The notes beneath the pieces are model-generated. The model did no database searches, was not told the origin of the DNA, and was given only the letters and a program-made list of their open reading frames with translations. Positions 54,674 to 63,856 of a stretch of 64,000 bases of DNA are shown here, one piece after another; position 1 is the first letter of the stretch; each line of letters opens with the position of its first letter. A program made the position numbers and the translations under genes. Source of the stretch: Sulfurospirillum diekertiae (GTDB lineage: Bacteria; Campylobacterota; Campylobacteria; Campylobacterales; Sulfurospirillaceae); NCBI RefSeq assembly GCF_011769985.2, contig NZ_CP039734.2, positions 186,001 through 250,000 on the forward strand, given 5' to 3'.

Positions 54674-55558
54674 GTGAAGATAAAAATACCGGCGACCAGT
54701 GCCAATTTAGGACCAGGATTTGATTGTTTAGGTCTTGCCATTGCGCTGTATAACGAAGTTTGTATTAAACCTTCAAGTTACCAAAGTATCTCTGTTAAAG
54801 GAGAAGGTGAAGAGAATGCAAAGCTTAAGAAAAACAATATTTTCGTCTCTATTTTTTATGACATCTACCAAGAACTTACGGGCAGAAAAGATTCTTTCCG
54901 TTTTGAGTTTTATAATAATATTCCCTTTTCAAGAGGTCTAGGAAGTAGTTCAGCCGTAATCGTAGGTGCCATAGCAAGTGCTTATGAAATGGCAGGTGTA
55001 AAAGCAAGTAGAGAAAGTATTTTAAATAAAGCTATTTTATATGAAACCCACCCAGATAATATTGCACCTGCTGTTTATGGTGGATTTACAAGTTCCATAG
55101 TGGAACATGGAAAAGTAAAGACACTCAGGAAAGAGTTAAGTGAAAAATTAAAAGTAGTGATGGTGATCCCAGATCGCCCAATGTCAACAGCGCAGTCACG
55201 AACGTTACTTCCGAAGTCATATTTAATGAAAAATACGGTTTACAACCTTTCCCGTGCATCTTTACTTACAGCAGCTTTTTTTAGTGAAAACTGGGAGTTT
55301 TTAAAGGTAGCATCGAGAGATTGTATGCATGAACATCGCCGTATGAAGCAACTAAAAGAACTTTTTGAAGTGCGTGAAATTGCTTTAAAAAATGGTGCAT
55401 TGATGAGTACACTCTCAGGAAGTGGTTCATCTTTTTTTAGCCTTGTTAGGGCTGAAGATGCTCAAAAGGTTGCAATTGCTCTTAAAAACGCATTTGGAAT
55501 GTTTAGAGTAGAAATCTTTGAATTAGATAACAATGGTTTTGAAATCGTAAAAAGCTGA
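54674..55558 (+). CDS. thrB: Homoserine kinase
   Basis: 294-residue GHMP kinase. KIPATSANLGPGFDCLGLAI at the N-terminus, the ATP loop PFSRGLGSSSAVIVGA and the C-terminal MSTLSGSGSSFFSLV are the three family motifs. Makes O-phosphohomoserine for threonine. GTG start 9 bp after tsaB, with AGGAG upstream. Confidence 0.95.
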   Translation: MKIKIPATSANLGPGFDCLGLAIALYNEVCIKPSSYQSISVKGEGEENAKLKKNNIFVSIFYDIYQELTGRKDSFRFEFYNNIPFSRGLGSSSAVIVGAIASAYEMAGVKASRESILNKAILYETHPDNIAPAVYGGFTSSIVEHGKVKTLRKELSEKLKVVMVIPDRPMSTAQSRTLLPKSYLMKNTVYNLSRASLLTAAFFSENWEFLKVASRDCMHEHRRMKQLKELFEVREIALKNGALMSTLSGSGSSFFSLVRAEDAQKVAIALKNAFGMFRVEIFELDNNGFEIVKS

Positions 55559-55576
55559 AAAACAGCTAAAATTTGA

Positions 55577-55582
55577 TATAAT
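55577..55582 (+). promoter_or_regulatory. Probable -10 box for ylxR-infB
   Basis: TTTGATATAATC contains TATAAT, 11 bases before the ylxR ATG, so a near-leaderless mRNA would result if it is used. Confidence 0.4.
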
Positions 55583-55593
55583 CAGGCGCAAAA

Positions 55594-55845
55594 ATGAGTC
55601 AACCCATACGAATGTGCATTGTTTGTAGAGAGAGATCTTTACAAGGAAGTTTACAAAGATTGCAGATTGTAGACGGAAAGCTCGTGCTCTTTTCCAAGGT
55701 AGGAAGAAGCTTTTATATCTGCAAGGCATGTATGACAAACAATGAAAAGAAAGTTGTAAAAATACTCAACAATAAATGCAAAACAAATCACAAAGCAATG
55801 ATGGAATTTGGTAAAATTTTTAAGGAGATAGGGTCGAATGGATAA
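55594..55845 (+). CDS. ylxR: YlxR/DUF448 RNA-binding protein
   Basis: 83 residues. [21 protein letters not shown] is the YlxR signature, with Cys pair CxxC and a second pair YICKACM. Small nucleic-acid-binding protein, reported in Bacillus as an RNase P modulator. It nearly always precedes infB and here overlaps it by 8 bp. Confidence 0.92.
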   Translation: MSQPIRMCIVCRERSLQGSLQRLQIVDGKLVLFSKVGRSFYICKACMTNNEKKVVKILNNKCKTNHKAMMEFGKIFKEIGSNG

Positions 55846-58501
55846 AGTTCGTATAGCAGAAATAGCAAAAGAATTGGGCATGAAAAATAAAGATATCATC
55901 GAAAAAGCGATGGGTATTGGTTTGGATGTCAAAGGACATGCAAGTGCAATTACTACAGAAGATGCCGAAAAACTCATAAACTATATTTTAAGTGGAGAAA
56001 ATGCACAAGCAAGTAAACCATCTGCTCAACCTAAAACTCCAGAAATCAAAAAAGTTGAAGTTGTAGAGACGCCACCACTACCTGTCGTTGAAAAACCTAT
56101 AGTACATGAAGTAATAACGCCTAAAACGAAAACTTTAAAAGAAAAAGAGCTTGAAACAGGGATTGTTGCTAAAGCAGTCCTTCACGATGATCAAATTGCC
56201 AAAGTCGCAACAGAAGCATCTAGTGACACAGAAGAGGATATGGAAGAAAAATTAGATCCAACAAATGTACGCAAGCGTAGAGGTTTGGTGATCGTCAAAA
56301 AGAAACGACCTGATGTGAAAGAAGTCGAAGTTGAAGAGAAAGAAAGTCCATCATCTTTTTATGGTGCTAGAGAAAATACACCTTCACGAAGCATCGAGTC
56401 TATGTTCTCCTCCTCAAATGCCGCTAGTGAATTGCAAAAGAAGAAAAAGAAAGTAAAAAAAGTACCTGCGGAGAAAAAAGCAAATGCAGAGAAATTAGAT
56501 CTTACATTGAATATTGAAATGGCAGATACGAATATTGATACGGAAGAAGAGGATATGATTGTTCTCCCCGATCTTAATGTCGGTATTACCATTAATGAAG
56601 AAGCTAAAAAGAAAAAACAGATTGATCCAAGTCAAATTAGAACGACGAAGAAAACCAACTTTGTGATGCAGGGAATTCAGAGAGTGGGACGTAAACGTAG
56701 ACGTCGCCCTTCTCAAGTTCAAGAAGTTGAAGCCATCAGTGCAATTGAAATTCCTGAAGAGATTAGAGTATATGAGTTTGCAGAGAAAATCAATAAATCG
56801 GTTAGTGAAGTCATTAAAGAGCTTTTCTCTCTCGGTGTTATGTTCACTAAAAATGACTTTTTAGATAAAGATTCAATTGAAATTTTAGCGGATACTTTTG
56901 GTGTTAATGTTACAACAGTCAATGATCAAGAAGCCTTTGACTATGTTAAAGCATACGATGAAGAGGGTGAGGCTGGTGAGCAACATCTTGTTGAGCGTGC
57001 TCCTGTTATTACGATTATGGGTCACGTTGATCACGGTAAAACTTCATTGCTTGATTACATTAGAAGTGCCAAAGTAGCAGCAGGCGAGGCGGGTGGTATT
57101 ACCCAACACGTGGGTGCTTATATGGTTGAAAAAAATGGTAGAAACATTACCTTTATCGACACACCAGGTCACGAAGCCTTTACGGAGATGCGTTCACGTG
57201 GTGCAAAAGTGACCGACATCGTTATTGTCGTAGTTGCTGCCGATGATGGTGTTAAACCTCAAACGAAAGAGGCTATTGAGCATGCCAAAGCAGCAGGCGT
57301 TCCTATTATTATTGCTGTCAATAAAATGGATAAAGAAGCCGCTAATCCAGATCTTGTTAAAGCACAACTGGCTGAGCTTGGTATTACGCCTATTGATTGG
57401 GGTGGAGAGCATGAGTTTGTCCCAGTATCTGCAAAAACAGGTATGGGTATTGAAGACTTACTTGAAACTATTTTATTACAAGCGGATCTTTTAGAACTAA
57501 AAGCTGATCCAAGTAGAGAAGTTAAAGCAACGGTAATTGAGAGCTCTTTGGAAAAAGGAAGAGGTCCTGTAGCTACCGTTGTTATCGAAGATGGTACGAT
57601 ACGCGTGGGTGATATTGTCGTGGCGGGTATTGCTTTTGGAAAAGTAAAAGCATTGTTGAATGACTTAGGTCAGTCTGTTAAAGAAGCACTACCAGGTGAG
57701 CCTGTTGTTGTTCTAGGTTTGAGTGAAGTCCCTGGTGCTGGCGAAACATTGATTAGCGTTAAAACTGATAAAATCGCACGTGAATATGCGAAGAAAAAAG
57801 CAGAATATCTCCGTCAAAAAGAGCTCTCTAAAACAACAAAAGTAAGCTTAGATGATTTGAGTGCCATGATTGCTGAGGGTGCATTAAAAACATTACCAGT
57901 TATTATTAAAGCAGACGTTCAAGGTAGTCTTGAAGCGATCAAAGGTAGTTTAGAGAAGATCAGAAATTCTGAAACAAAAGTTCATATTGTTAGTGCAGGC
58001 ATTGGTGGAATTACTGAGAGTGATGTAGCGCTTGCGAGTGCCAGTTCAGATTGTATCATCTTAGGTTTCCATGTACGTCCAACAGGTATCGTGAAAGAAA
58101 AGGCTCGCAGTGCGGGTGTTGAGATCAAAACTTATAACATTATTTATGATTTGATTGATGATGTTACCAACTTAGTGACGGGTCTGATGGCTCCTGTTAT
58201 TCGTGAAGAAAATATTGGTCAAGCAATCGTTAGAGAAGTCTTTGCTGTTCCTAAATTAGGTCATATTGCAGGTTGTATTGTCACCGATGGAACGATCAAT
58301 AGAGGTGTTAAAATTAGGGTTATTCGTGATGGTGTTATCATCTATGAAGGCAGTGTTTCTTCTCTTAAACGTTTTAAAGATGACGTTAAAGAGGTTGGTA
58401 AAGGCTATGAATGTGGTGTGGGCATTGAAGGCTACACCGATATTAAAGTAGGCGATTATATCGAGAGCTTTAAAGAGGTTGAAGAAAAAGCGAAACTATG
58501 A
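55838..58501 (+). CDS. infB: Translation initiation factor IF-2
   Basis: 887 residues. IF-2 N-terminal helix bundle (about 1-50), a long charged linker (about 50-300), second N-domain (about 305-360), then the GTPase: G1 GHVDHGKTS near residue 393, [10 protein letters not shown] (switch I), DTPGHEAF (G3), NKMDK (G4), followed by the beta-barrel and fMet-tRNA-binding domains. It delivers initiator tRNA to the 30S subunit. It overlaps rbfA by 4 bp. No palindrome copy occurs in its 2.7 kb. Confidence 0.97.
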   Translation: MDKVRIAEIAKELGMKNKDIIEKAMGIGLDVKGHASAITTEDAEKLINYILSGENAQASKPSAQPKTPEIKKVEVVETPPLPVVEKPIVHEVITPKTKTLKEKELETGIVAKAVLHDDQIAKVATEASSDTEEDMEEKLDPTNVRKRRGLVIVKKKRPDVKEVEVEEKESPSSFYGARENTPSRSIESMFSSSNAASELQKKKKKVKKVPAEKKANAEKLDLTLNIEMADTNIDTEEEDMIVLPDLNVGITINEEAKKKKQIDPSQIRTTKKTNFVMQGIQRVGRKRRRRPSQVQEVEAISAIEIPEEIRVYEFAEKINKSVSEVIKELFSLGVMFTKNDFLDKDSIEILADTFGVNVTTVNDQEAFDYVKAYDEEGEAGEQHLVERAPVITIMGHVDHGKTSLLDYIRSAKVAAGEAGGITQHVGAYMVEKNGRNITFIDTPGHEAFTEMRSRGAKVTDIVIVVVAADDGVKPQTKEAIEHAKAAGVPIIIAVNKMDKEAANPDLVKAQLAELGITPIDWGGEHEFVPVSAKTGMGIEDLLETILLQADLLELKADPSREVKATVIESSLEKGRGPVATVVIEDGTIRVGDIVVAGIAFGKVKALLNDLGQSVKEALPGEPVVVLGLSEVPGAGETLISVKTDKIAREYAKKKAEYLRQKELSKTTKVSLDDLSAMIAEGALKTLPVIIKADVQGSLEAIKGSLEKIRNSETKVHIVSAGIGGITESDVALASASSDCIILGFHVRPTGIVKEKARSAGVEIKTYNIIYDLIDDVTNLVTGLMAPVIREENIGQAIVREVFAVPKLGHIAGCIVTDGTINRGVKIRVIRDGVIIYEGSVSSLKRFKDDVKEVGKGYECGVGIEGYTDIKVGDYIESFKEVEEKAKL

Positions 58502-58875
58502 TAGACAAAAGTATTAAAATTCAGAGAACGCAAAGCGTTTTAAGAGAGCTCATTCCTGAAGCACTTTCCACTTTAGAAGACGAGATGCTTCGTGGTGTTT
58601 GTGTGATTGATGTCGAGTGTAGCCGTGGAAAGTACGATGCAATTGTTTATTTAGATGGTTCAGTTTATGATGAGGCAGAAAAGCGTTATATTCTCTCTCA
58701 TCTCGATCGCGTTCAGCGTCATATCCAAACACACTGCATGCAAGCGGAAGGTTGGTTTCGCTGTCCAAATTTTAGATTTCGTTTTGATGATAGTTTAGAG
58801 CGCCAAAATAAGATGGATGCGCTGTTTGCAAAGGTTGAAGAAGAGCTCAAAAAAGGTAAAAATAACGATGCTTGA
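58498..58875 (+). CDS. rbfA: Ribosome-binding factor A
   Basis: 125 residues. [18 protein letters not shown] at the start and [33 protein letters not shown] at the end fit RbfA (KH-like fold), a 30S maturation factor. Coupled to infB (4-bp overlap) and rimP (8-bp overlap). Confidence 0.92.
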   Translation: MIDKSIKIQRTQSVLRELIPEALSTLEDEMLRGVCVIDVECSRGKYDAIVYLDGSVYDEAEKRYILSHLDRVQRHIQTHCMQAEGWFRCPNFRFRFDDSLERQNKMDALFAKVEEELKKGKNNDA

Positions 58876-59296
58876 TAAAGAACAGATGGTCAAAATTGTT
58901 GAGAGCTGCGGCGTCTCCTTGTATGACACCGAAGTAGTTAGTGAATTTGATAAAAGAATTTTTCGCCTTTACATCACTTCCAAAGAAGGCATTAGTCTTG
59001 ATAAATGTGCCGAAGTGAGTCGCATCTTATCGCCTATTTTTGATTTAGAGCCACCCCTTGAAGGTGAATACCTTTTTGAAGTCAGTTCTCCTGGAATTGA
59101 GCGCAAATTGACAAAACCTGAACATTTTACAGCTTCTATTGGCGAAAAAGTCAAAGTAAAACTGAACAGTAAAGAGAAGTTTATTGGTCTTCTTGAAGCC
59201 TTTACTAACAACGTTGCTTCTGTACGCGTTGAAAATGAGCTCAAACAGATTTCGCTGGATGAGATTGAAAGTATCCGAACTTATTTTGAATGGTAA
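58868..59296 (+). CDS. rimP: Ribosome maturation factor RimP
   Basis: 142 residues from ATG 58868 ([20 protein letters not shown]). An upstream start at 58817 would sit well inside rbfA. ISLDKCAEVSRILSPIFD and YLFEVSSPGIERKLTKPEHF are the RimP core. 30S assembly factor. The TAA overlaps the ribD ATG by 7 bp. Confidence 0.93.
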   Translation: MLDKEQMVKIVESCGVSLYDTEVVSEFDKRIFRLYITSKEGISLDKCAEVSRILSPIFDLEPPLEGEYLFEVSSPGIERKLTKPEHFTASIGEKVKVKLNSKEKFIGLLEAFTNNVASVRVENELKQISLDEIESIRTYFEW

Positions 59297-60306
59297 GTGC
59301 ATTTGATACTACTTTAATGCAAAAAGCACTGGATGCCGCTTGGGCCTATCAAGTGCTAACCTTCCCAAACCCTGCAGTGGGTGCGGTTGTCAGTAATGGC
59401 CAAGGTGATGTTTTAGGTATTGGCGCACATCAAAAAGCGGGAATGCCTCATGCAGAAGTGCTTGCACTTAAAGCAGCGTATGAAACACTCACCGAAGATA
59501 GACGCATTCGCACTATAGAAGATGCAACGGAGCTTCATACATTTTTAAAAGAACACCATAACTCTCTTTTTCACAATCTGACATTACATGTAACGCTAGA
59601 GCCATGCCATCATTTTGGTAGAACACCTCCTTGCTCAGGATTAATCGACGCTTTAGGTATTAAACGTGTCGTCATTGGTTCCTTTGATGAGAGTAACACT
59701 GCCAAGGGTGGTGGTGCTTTTTTACAAGAGAAAGGGGTGAATGTTACATTTGGGGTACTGCAAGAAAAATGTGATCTTCTACTCACGCCTTTTACATGTA
59801 AAGAAAAAAAACGCCCTTTTGTTTTTTTTAAACTTGCAGTGAGTAGCAATGGCGTGGCAACTGGAGGGATTATTACCTCTCTTGACTCGCGAAAAATGGT
59901 ACACAATTTGCGAAATTGCTGTGATCTTTTAGTGATTGGTGGCAATACGGTACGAACCGATAGACCTATTCTTGATGCACGATTGTGTCATGGTAAAGCA
60001 CCCAATATTCTTATCTTTTCCAAACAAAAATCATTTGATGTAACGATTCCCCTTTTTAATGTTCCCCATCGTTCTGTGATGATTGAAGAGACACTGGATA
60101 AAATCAATGACTATTCAATGGTCATGATCGAAGGGGGGCAACGTATGCTTGACGCTCTTTCAAAAGAGGTTAAATGGTATTTAATTTTTGAATCACCCCG
60201 TGCAAAAGAGGGCGAAGCAATTATTTTACCTCGGGGACTCCAGAAGATTTTTTCTCAAAAAGTAGGCGAAGATACTATGAGTTGGTATTACAAGCATGCA
60301 GAGTGA
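59290..60306 (+). CDS. ribD: Bifunctional riboflavin biosynthesis deaminase/reductase RibD
   Basis: 338 residues. Deaminase domain with zinc motifs PHAEVLAL and EPCHHFGRTPPCSGLI, interrupted by an insertion of about 45 residues between the two. The reductase domain begins near residue 175 (FVFFKLAVSSNGVATG) and has VIGGNTVRTDRPILDAR. Two palindromic sites: 59583 (10/12, TLHVT) and an exact one at 59791 (FTCK), which falls at the linker between the two domains. The end overlaps the TSUP gene by 11 bp. Confidence 0.93.
   Translation: MVSAFDTTLMQKALDAAWAYQVLTFPNPAVGAVVSNGQGDVLGIGAHQKAGMPHAEVLALKAAYETLTEDRRIRTIEDATELHTFLKEHHNSLFHNLTLHVTLEPCHHFGRTPPCSGLIDALGIKRVVIGSFDESNTAKGGGAFLQEKGVNVTFGVLQEKCDLLLTPFTCKEKKRPFVFFKLAVSSNGVATGGIITSLDSRKMVHNLRNCCDLLVIGGNTVRTDRPILDARLCHGKAPNILIFSKQKSFDVTIPLFNVPHRSVMIEETLDKINDYSMVMIEGGQRMLDALSKEVKWYLIFESPRAKEGEAIILPRGLQKIFSQKVGEDTMSWYYKHAE
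59791..59802. repeat. TTTACATGTAAA palindrome, exact copy, FTCK frame
   Basis: At the deaminase-reductase linker of ribD. Confidence 0.9.
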
Positions 60307-61042
60307 TTTTTTTATCTTTGAAATTCTGATAGTCTTGCTAGCAGGATTCTTTCATGGGATTGTCGGTTTTGGCTTCCCTATGATTGCCACACCACTCTTT
60401 GTTCTTTTCCTAGACCTCAAGCAAGCTGTTTTATACACGCTTTTTCCTACACTGGTAACCAATGTTGTCAGTCTTAAAAAAGCAAACTCTTTTAGTGATA
60501 TCTGGCAAAGGTTTTGGCTGTTGATTCTTTCAGTCATGATAGGAAGCATTGTTGGAACGTATTTACTGGTAGCCTATTACAGCCATTATTACAAATTGAT
60601 TTTAGCGGGAGTCATGCTCTTATATCTTAACAAGGAGCGCTTACATCTTTCTTTAACGCGCGCTGTTGCGGAACAAAAAAATATGACGACCATTATCATG
60701 GGAGTTCTAAGCGGTTTGGTAGGAGGTATGGCAAATATCATGTCCCCCGTGTTAATTATGTTGGTCTTAGAGTTTAAATTGGATAAAAAACGTGCTATTG
60801 GTGTGATGAGTTTCTGTTTTATTGCCAATAAAACTTTGCAAATACTCATTTTTGGTTACCATGGCAGTTTTAATATGGAAAATAGTGCACTTATTATGCT
60901 TTTTGTCTTTATTTCACTGATAGGTTTTTGGATAGGAAATAAAATACATGAGCGTATCGATGAAAAGCTTTATACAGCTATTTTAAACAAGATACTTTGG
61001 GTAATTTCATTTTATCTGATCTACTCTACCTTTTACATGTAA
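60296..61042 (+). CDS. TSUP (TauE/SafE) family membrane permease
   Basis: 248 residues, about seven to eight membrane spans. The family pattern GFFHGIVGFGFPMIATPLFVLFLDLKQAV and its repeat LSGLVGGMANIMSPVLIMLVLEFKLDKKRAIG are visible. Such proteins export sulphite or organosulphonates, but the substrate cannot be told from sequence. It overlaps ribD by 11 bp. Its last codons and stop are inside the palindrome at 61032. Confidence 0.87.
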   Translation: MQSDFFIFEILIVLLAGFFHGIVGFGFPMIATPLFVLFLDLKQAVLYTLFPTLVTNVVSLKKANSFSDIWQRFWLLILSVMIGSIVGTYLLVAYYSHYYKLILAGVMLLYLNKERLHLSLTRAVAEQKNMTTIIMGVLSGLVGGMANIMSPVLIMLVLEFKLDKKRAIGVMSFCFIANKTLQILIFGYHGSFNMENSALIMLFVFISLIGFWIGNKIHERIDEKLYTAILNKILWVISFYLIYSTFYM

Positions 61043-61043
61043 A
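61032..61043. repeat. TTTACATGTAAA palindrome, exact copy, supplying both stop codons of convergent genes
   Basis: Third reading frame (TAC-ATG-TAA). Plus strand TAA ends the TSUP gene and, by symmetry, minus strand TAA ends the DUF309 gene. Both proteins end in Tyr-Met. Confidence 0.92.
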
Positions 61044-61347
61044 GATTTTTTTTCGCTAACAGTAATTTTTGAGCTTCTTCGTAGTGTGGTTTAGCCAAGG
61101 ATAGAGTCTTTGGAATTAAGGGCGCATATTTTTCATAGGTTTGCCATACTTGAAGGGCTCCTACCTTTTTGCCTTTGCAGGCAAGCGCTAAGGCGGTGGA
61201 AGCGTTAATAAGACCTTTAAGGATTTTGGCTTCATCTGCATAGTCTGGGAGTTTTTTAAGGCGATGCCACTCTATTTCTAATACTTCATGACCCTCAACA
61301 AATTGGTCTTTCGAAACGACCTTTATAAATTCTTCTATGGCAATCAT
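61033..61347 (-). CDS. DUF309-family protein
   Basis: 104 residues. FVEGHEVLEIEWHRL and ILKGLINASTALALACKGKKVGAL are the DUF309 motifs (HEVLE..W, then LQGLI-type helix). Small helical protein of unknown function; a catalytic role is sometimes guessed from the conserved His and Glu. It overlaps the convergent TSUP gene by 10 bp, and its ATG is 1 bp after the stop of the upstream GGDEF-EAL gene, with which it is cotranscribed. Confidence 0.82.
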   Translation of the reverse strand: MIAIEEFIKVVSKDQFVEGHEVLEIEWHRLKKLPDYADEAKILKGLINASTALALACKGKKVGALQVWQTYEKYAPLIPKTLSLAKPHYEEAQKLLLAKKNLYM

Positions 61348-61348
61348 A

Positions 61349-63856
61349 TTACTTCTTTAGTTTCGGTTTAGGTGAAGGCTCATGCAAATAAAATCCTTGT
61401 CCAAATTCGATACCAAGTTCTTGCACTTTTTCTAAAATATCTTTATTGTGTATAAATTCAGCAACGACTAAAATACCAAGGTTTCTTGCAAAATGAGCGA
61501 TCGTTTTAACCGTTGCATAGGCATTATCATCTGTATCGAGATGTTTAATCAGCGAGCCATCAATTTTGATAAAATCAACATTTAAACGTAAAAGGTATTC
61601 AAAGTTAGAGTATCCTGATCCAAAATCATCAATCGCGAGTAAGCAGCCATGCTCTTTTGCTTGCTGTAGAAATGTTTGGACTTCTGCTGAGTTTTCTAGG
61701 CCTTCTGATTCAACCAGCTCAAGGGTGATATGTCCTTTGAGAGAAGGATACTGTTTGAGTAGATCGAAGAGCAGTTGAACTGTATCTGACGTTAAAATAT
61801 CTTCTTGCGTAATATTGATTGAAATATCACAATATAGCTCAACAGCAGCTCTAAATCCCTCTTGCATAACAAAACGCGTCAGTTGATCATACAGATGGAT
61901 ACGCTTAGAAAGGTCAATAAAATGGTAGGGAGAGATAATATTGCCTTTCGCATCAATGAGACGAATGAGCACTTCGTATTTTTTACGTGATGGTTCCTTT
62001 ACATGTAAAGGAACAATTTCTTGGAAGAAAATAGTAAAGCGATTTTCTTTAAGGGCACTCATCAGTGTTTCATTCCATTGGATATCTTTTTGAAGGCGCT
62101 CTTCGAAGCCTTTGTTGTCATCGTAAATAACGAAAGCTTTATGCGATATTCGTGCTTCTTTCATCGCAATTTCAGCGCGATTGTAGAGATAGCTCGCTCC
62201 ATTTGCAATACCACAACGAAGGGAAAGAGGATAAAATGTATTTTGGATCAAAAGTCCCTCATGATTTAGAATCGTCAGGATGTGGTGGCACTCATCGTTA
62301 AATGTATTATCGGGGATAGACGTGTCACAATAAAGGGCAAATTCATCACTATGTAGGTGAAAAAATTGCCATGACTTAGACATAAGTTGTTTGATAGTGA
62401 TGGCTAAATGGCGCAAGTAAAGATCACCAAAGGCTTGTCCATGCAAGGTATTGATGTCACGAAAACCAGAAATATTTAGAATGGCTAAATGGGGGTTACT
62501 AGCGTGTTCAATGGCTTCTAGGAGCACTTTACGGCTTGGTAATTCAATAAGTTTATCTTTGCGCAGATGATCCACTTGCTCAAAAAGTTCACTTACATCA
62601 TAACGAATAGCAATGTACTCTTGAATATTTCCTTGATCGTCAAACAGAGGCATAATCACTGATTTAACATAGTAGGCGGTTCCATCTTTGCGTCTATTTT
62701 TCACAACACCTTTCCATGTTTTCCCTTCTTTGAGTATTGTCCACATCTCTTTAAAAAAACTAGGAGGGTTATCGGGGTGACGCACAATATTGTGGGGCTT
62801 ACCTAAAAGTTCCGACTCGTTATAGCCAGAAATAGCGATAAATTGTTTGTTAGCATAGGTAATAATACCTTTGGTATTGGTTTTTGAAACGATGGTATTT
62901 TCATCTACGGCCTCTTTGTAGTGTTCTAGAAGGTTCGTCTGTTTCTCATGATCATAAATGAGATGTGCAATTTCGCCCAATTCATCTTTTTGGCGTGAGA
63001 GAGCTGCAATATAATTAAGGTTATGGCTTTTAAGTGCCATAGAGATACGCTTAATCGGTATAAAAATAATGTGTTGGGTGAGGAAATAAAACAGCACTAT
63101 TGCACAGAGAATAATAATGAACCCTATCAATGCCGTAGTGTTTTGAAATTCATTCATAAAAAGCAAAAGTGAAGGGGAATAGTTAAAATCGAGATAGCCA
63201 ATCACTTCATTTTGTAAGGAGAAAAGTGGAAGTTCAAAATGCTGATCACCAAAAGGGTGATTTTCTTTTTGAAACAGCGTGGCGTATCCAAGCGTCATAT
63301 GTTCCATATTTGTGAGGAATGCTTGATCAAAAAGACGTCCTAAAAGCAAAAATCCTATGGGATTGCCTGCTTGTACTAAATAGGATGAAGCATAAATGGG
63401 AGTTAAAAAAAATTGAACAAATGTTCCATTTTCAAAGTGATAAAACTCTCTTAATGAAGAAGATGAGGCATTAAATGAAGATAAATCAAGATTTATGTTT
63501 TGTACTTCATCACTTTTATGGGTATAAACCTGTTTTTTTGAAGCATCCAATATAAAAATATAATGGAGTCCAAATGTAGAGAGTAGAGGTTCTAAATGAT
63601 CCTTGCTTTTGGCCAAATCTGGGGTATTGATAAATGCCTTTATTTCATCCAAACGTGAATAGTTAAGACTTATTTGCCTTAACACACTCTTTTCAAGATT
63701 TAAGACAGCTTTGTAGCGCTCAAATACGCTACTTTGCTCTTGTACAATCTGACTTTCTTCTTGCGTTTTTTTGACAAACCAGACACTCGTAATGAAGATG
63801 AGTGTGAATGAAAGGATGATTGTGCTGTAAAGTGCGTATGTTTTTGCTATTTTCAT
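61349..63856 (-). CDS. Membrane PAS-GGDEF-EAL protein, probable c-di-GMP phosphodiesterase
   Basis: 835 residues. Span (about 9-28), periplasmic sensor (about 30-240), span (about 243-265), HAMP, PAS domain (about 320-430; GYNESELLGKPHNIVRHPD, as in Aer-like sensors), then a degenerate GGDEF domain (HSDEF instead of GGDEF) and an EAL domain (about 605-830). The EAL motif reads EVLIR, with ELVESEG and AIDDFGSGYSNFEYL and IKIDGSLI intact. Probably degrades c-di-GMP without making it. A palindrome at 61998 lies at the start of the EAL domain. Confidence 0.88.
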   Translation of the reverse strand: MKIAKTYALYSTIILSFTLIFITSVWFVKKTQEESQIVQEQSSVFERYKAVLNLEKSVLRQISLNYSRLDEIKAFINTPDLAKSKDHLEPLLSTFGLHYIFILDASKKQVYTHKSDEVQNINLDLSSFNASSSSLREFYHFENGTFVQFFLTPIYASSYLVQAGNPIGFLLLGRLFDQAFLTNMEHMTLGYATLFQKENHPFGDQHFELPLFSLQNEVIGYLDFNYSPSLLLFMNEFQNTTALIGFIIILCAIVLFYFLTQHIIFIPIKRISMALKSHNLNYIAALSRQKDELGEIAHLIYDHEKQTNLLEHYKEAVDENTIVSKTNTKGIITYANKQFIAISGYNESELLGKPHNIVRHPDNPPSFFKEMWTILKEGKTWKGVVKNRRKDGTAYYVKSVIMPLFDDQGNIQEYIAIRYDVSELFEQVDHLRKDKLIELPSRKVLLEAIEHASNPHLAILNISGFRDINTLHGQAFGDLYLRHLAITIKQLMSKSWQFFHLHSDEFALYCDTSIPDNTFNDECHHILTILNHEGLLIQNTFYPLSLRCGIANGASYLYNRAEIAMKEARISHKAFVIYDDNKGFEERLQKDIQWNETLMSALKENRFTIFFQEIVPLHVKEPSRKKYEVLIRLIDAKGNIISPYHFIDLSKRIHLYDQLTRFVMQEGFRAAVELYCDISINITQEDILTSDTVQLLFDLLKQYPSLKGHITLELVESEGLENSAEVQTFLQQAKEHGCLLAIDDFGSGYSNFEYLLRLNVDFIKIDGSLIKHLDTDDNAYATVKTIAHFARNLGILVVAEFIHNKDILEKVQELGIEFGQGFYLHEPSPKPKLKK
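61998..62009. repeat. TTTACATGTAAA palindrome, exact copy, LHVK frame on the minus strand
   Basis: Extends to a 22-bp perfect palindrome at 61993-62014 (GTTCC and GGAAC flanks). Confidence 0.9.

Noticed and set aside
480-62009. TTTACATGTAAA as a transcription factor operator
   Set aside because: Only one exact copy is intergenic, and that one lies downstream of a gene and not in a promoter.
480-62009. A CRISPR array or tandem repeat
   Set aside because: Copies are 56 bp to over 10 kb apart with irregular spacing and unique coding DNA between them.
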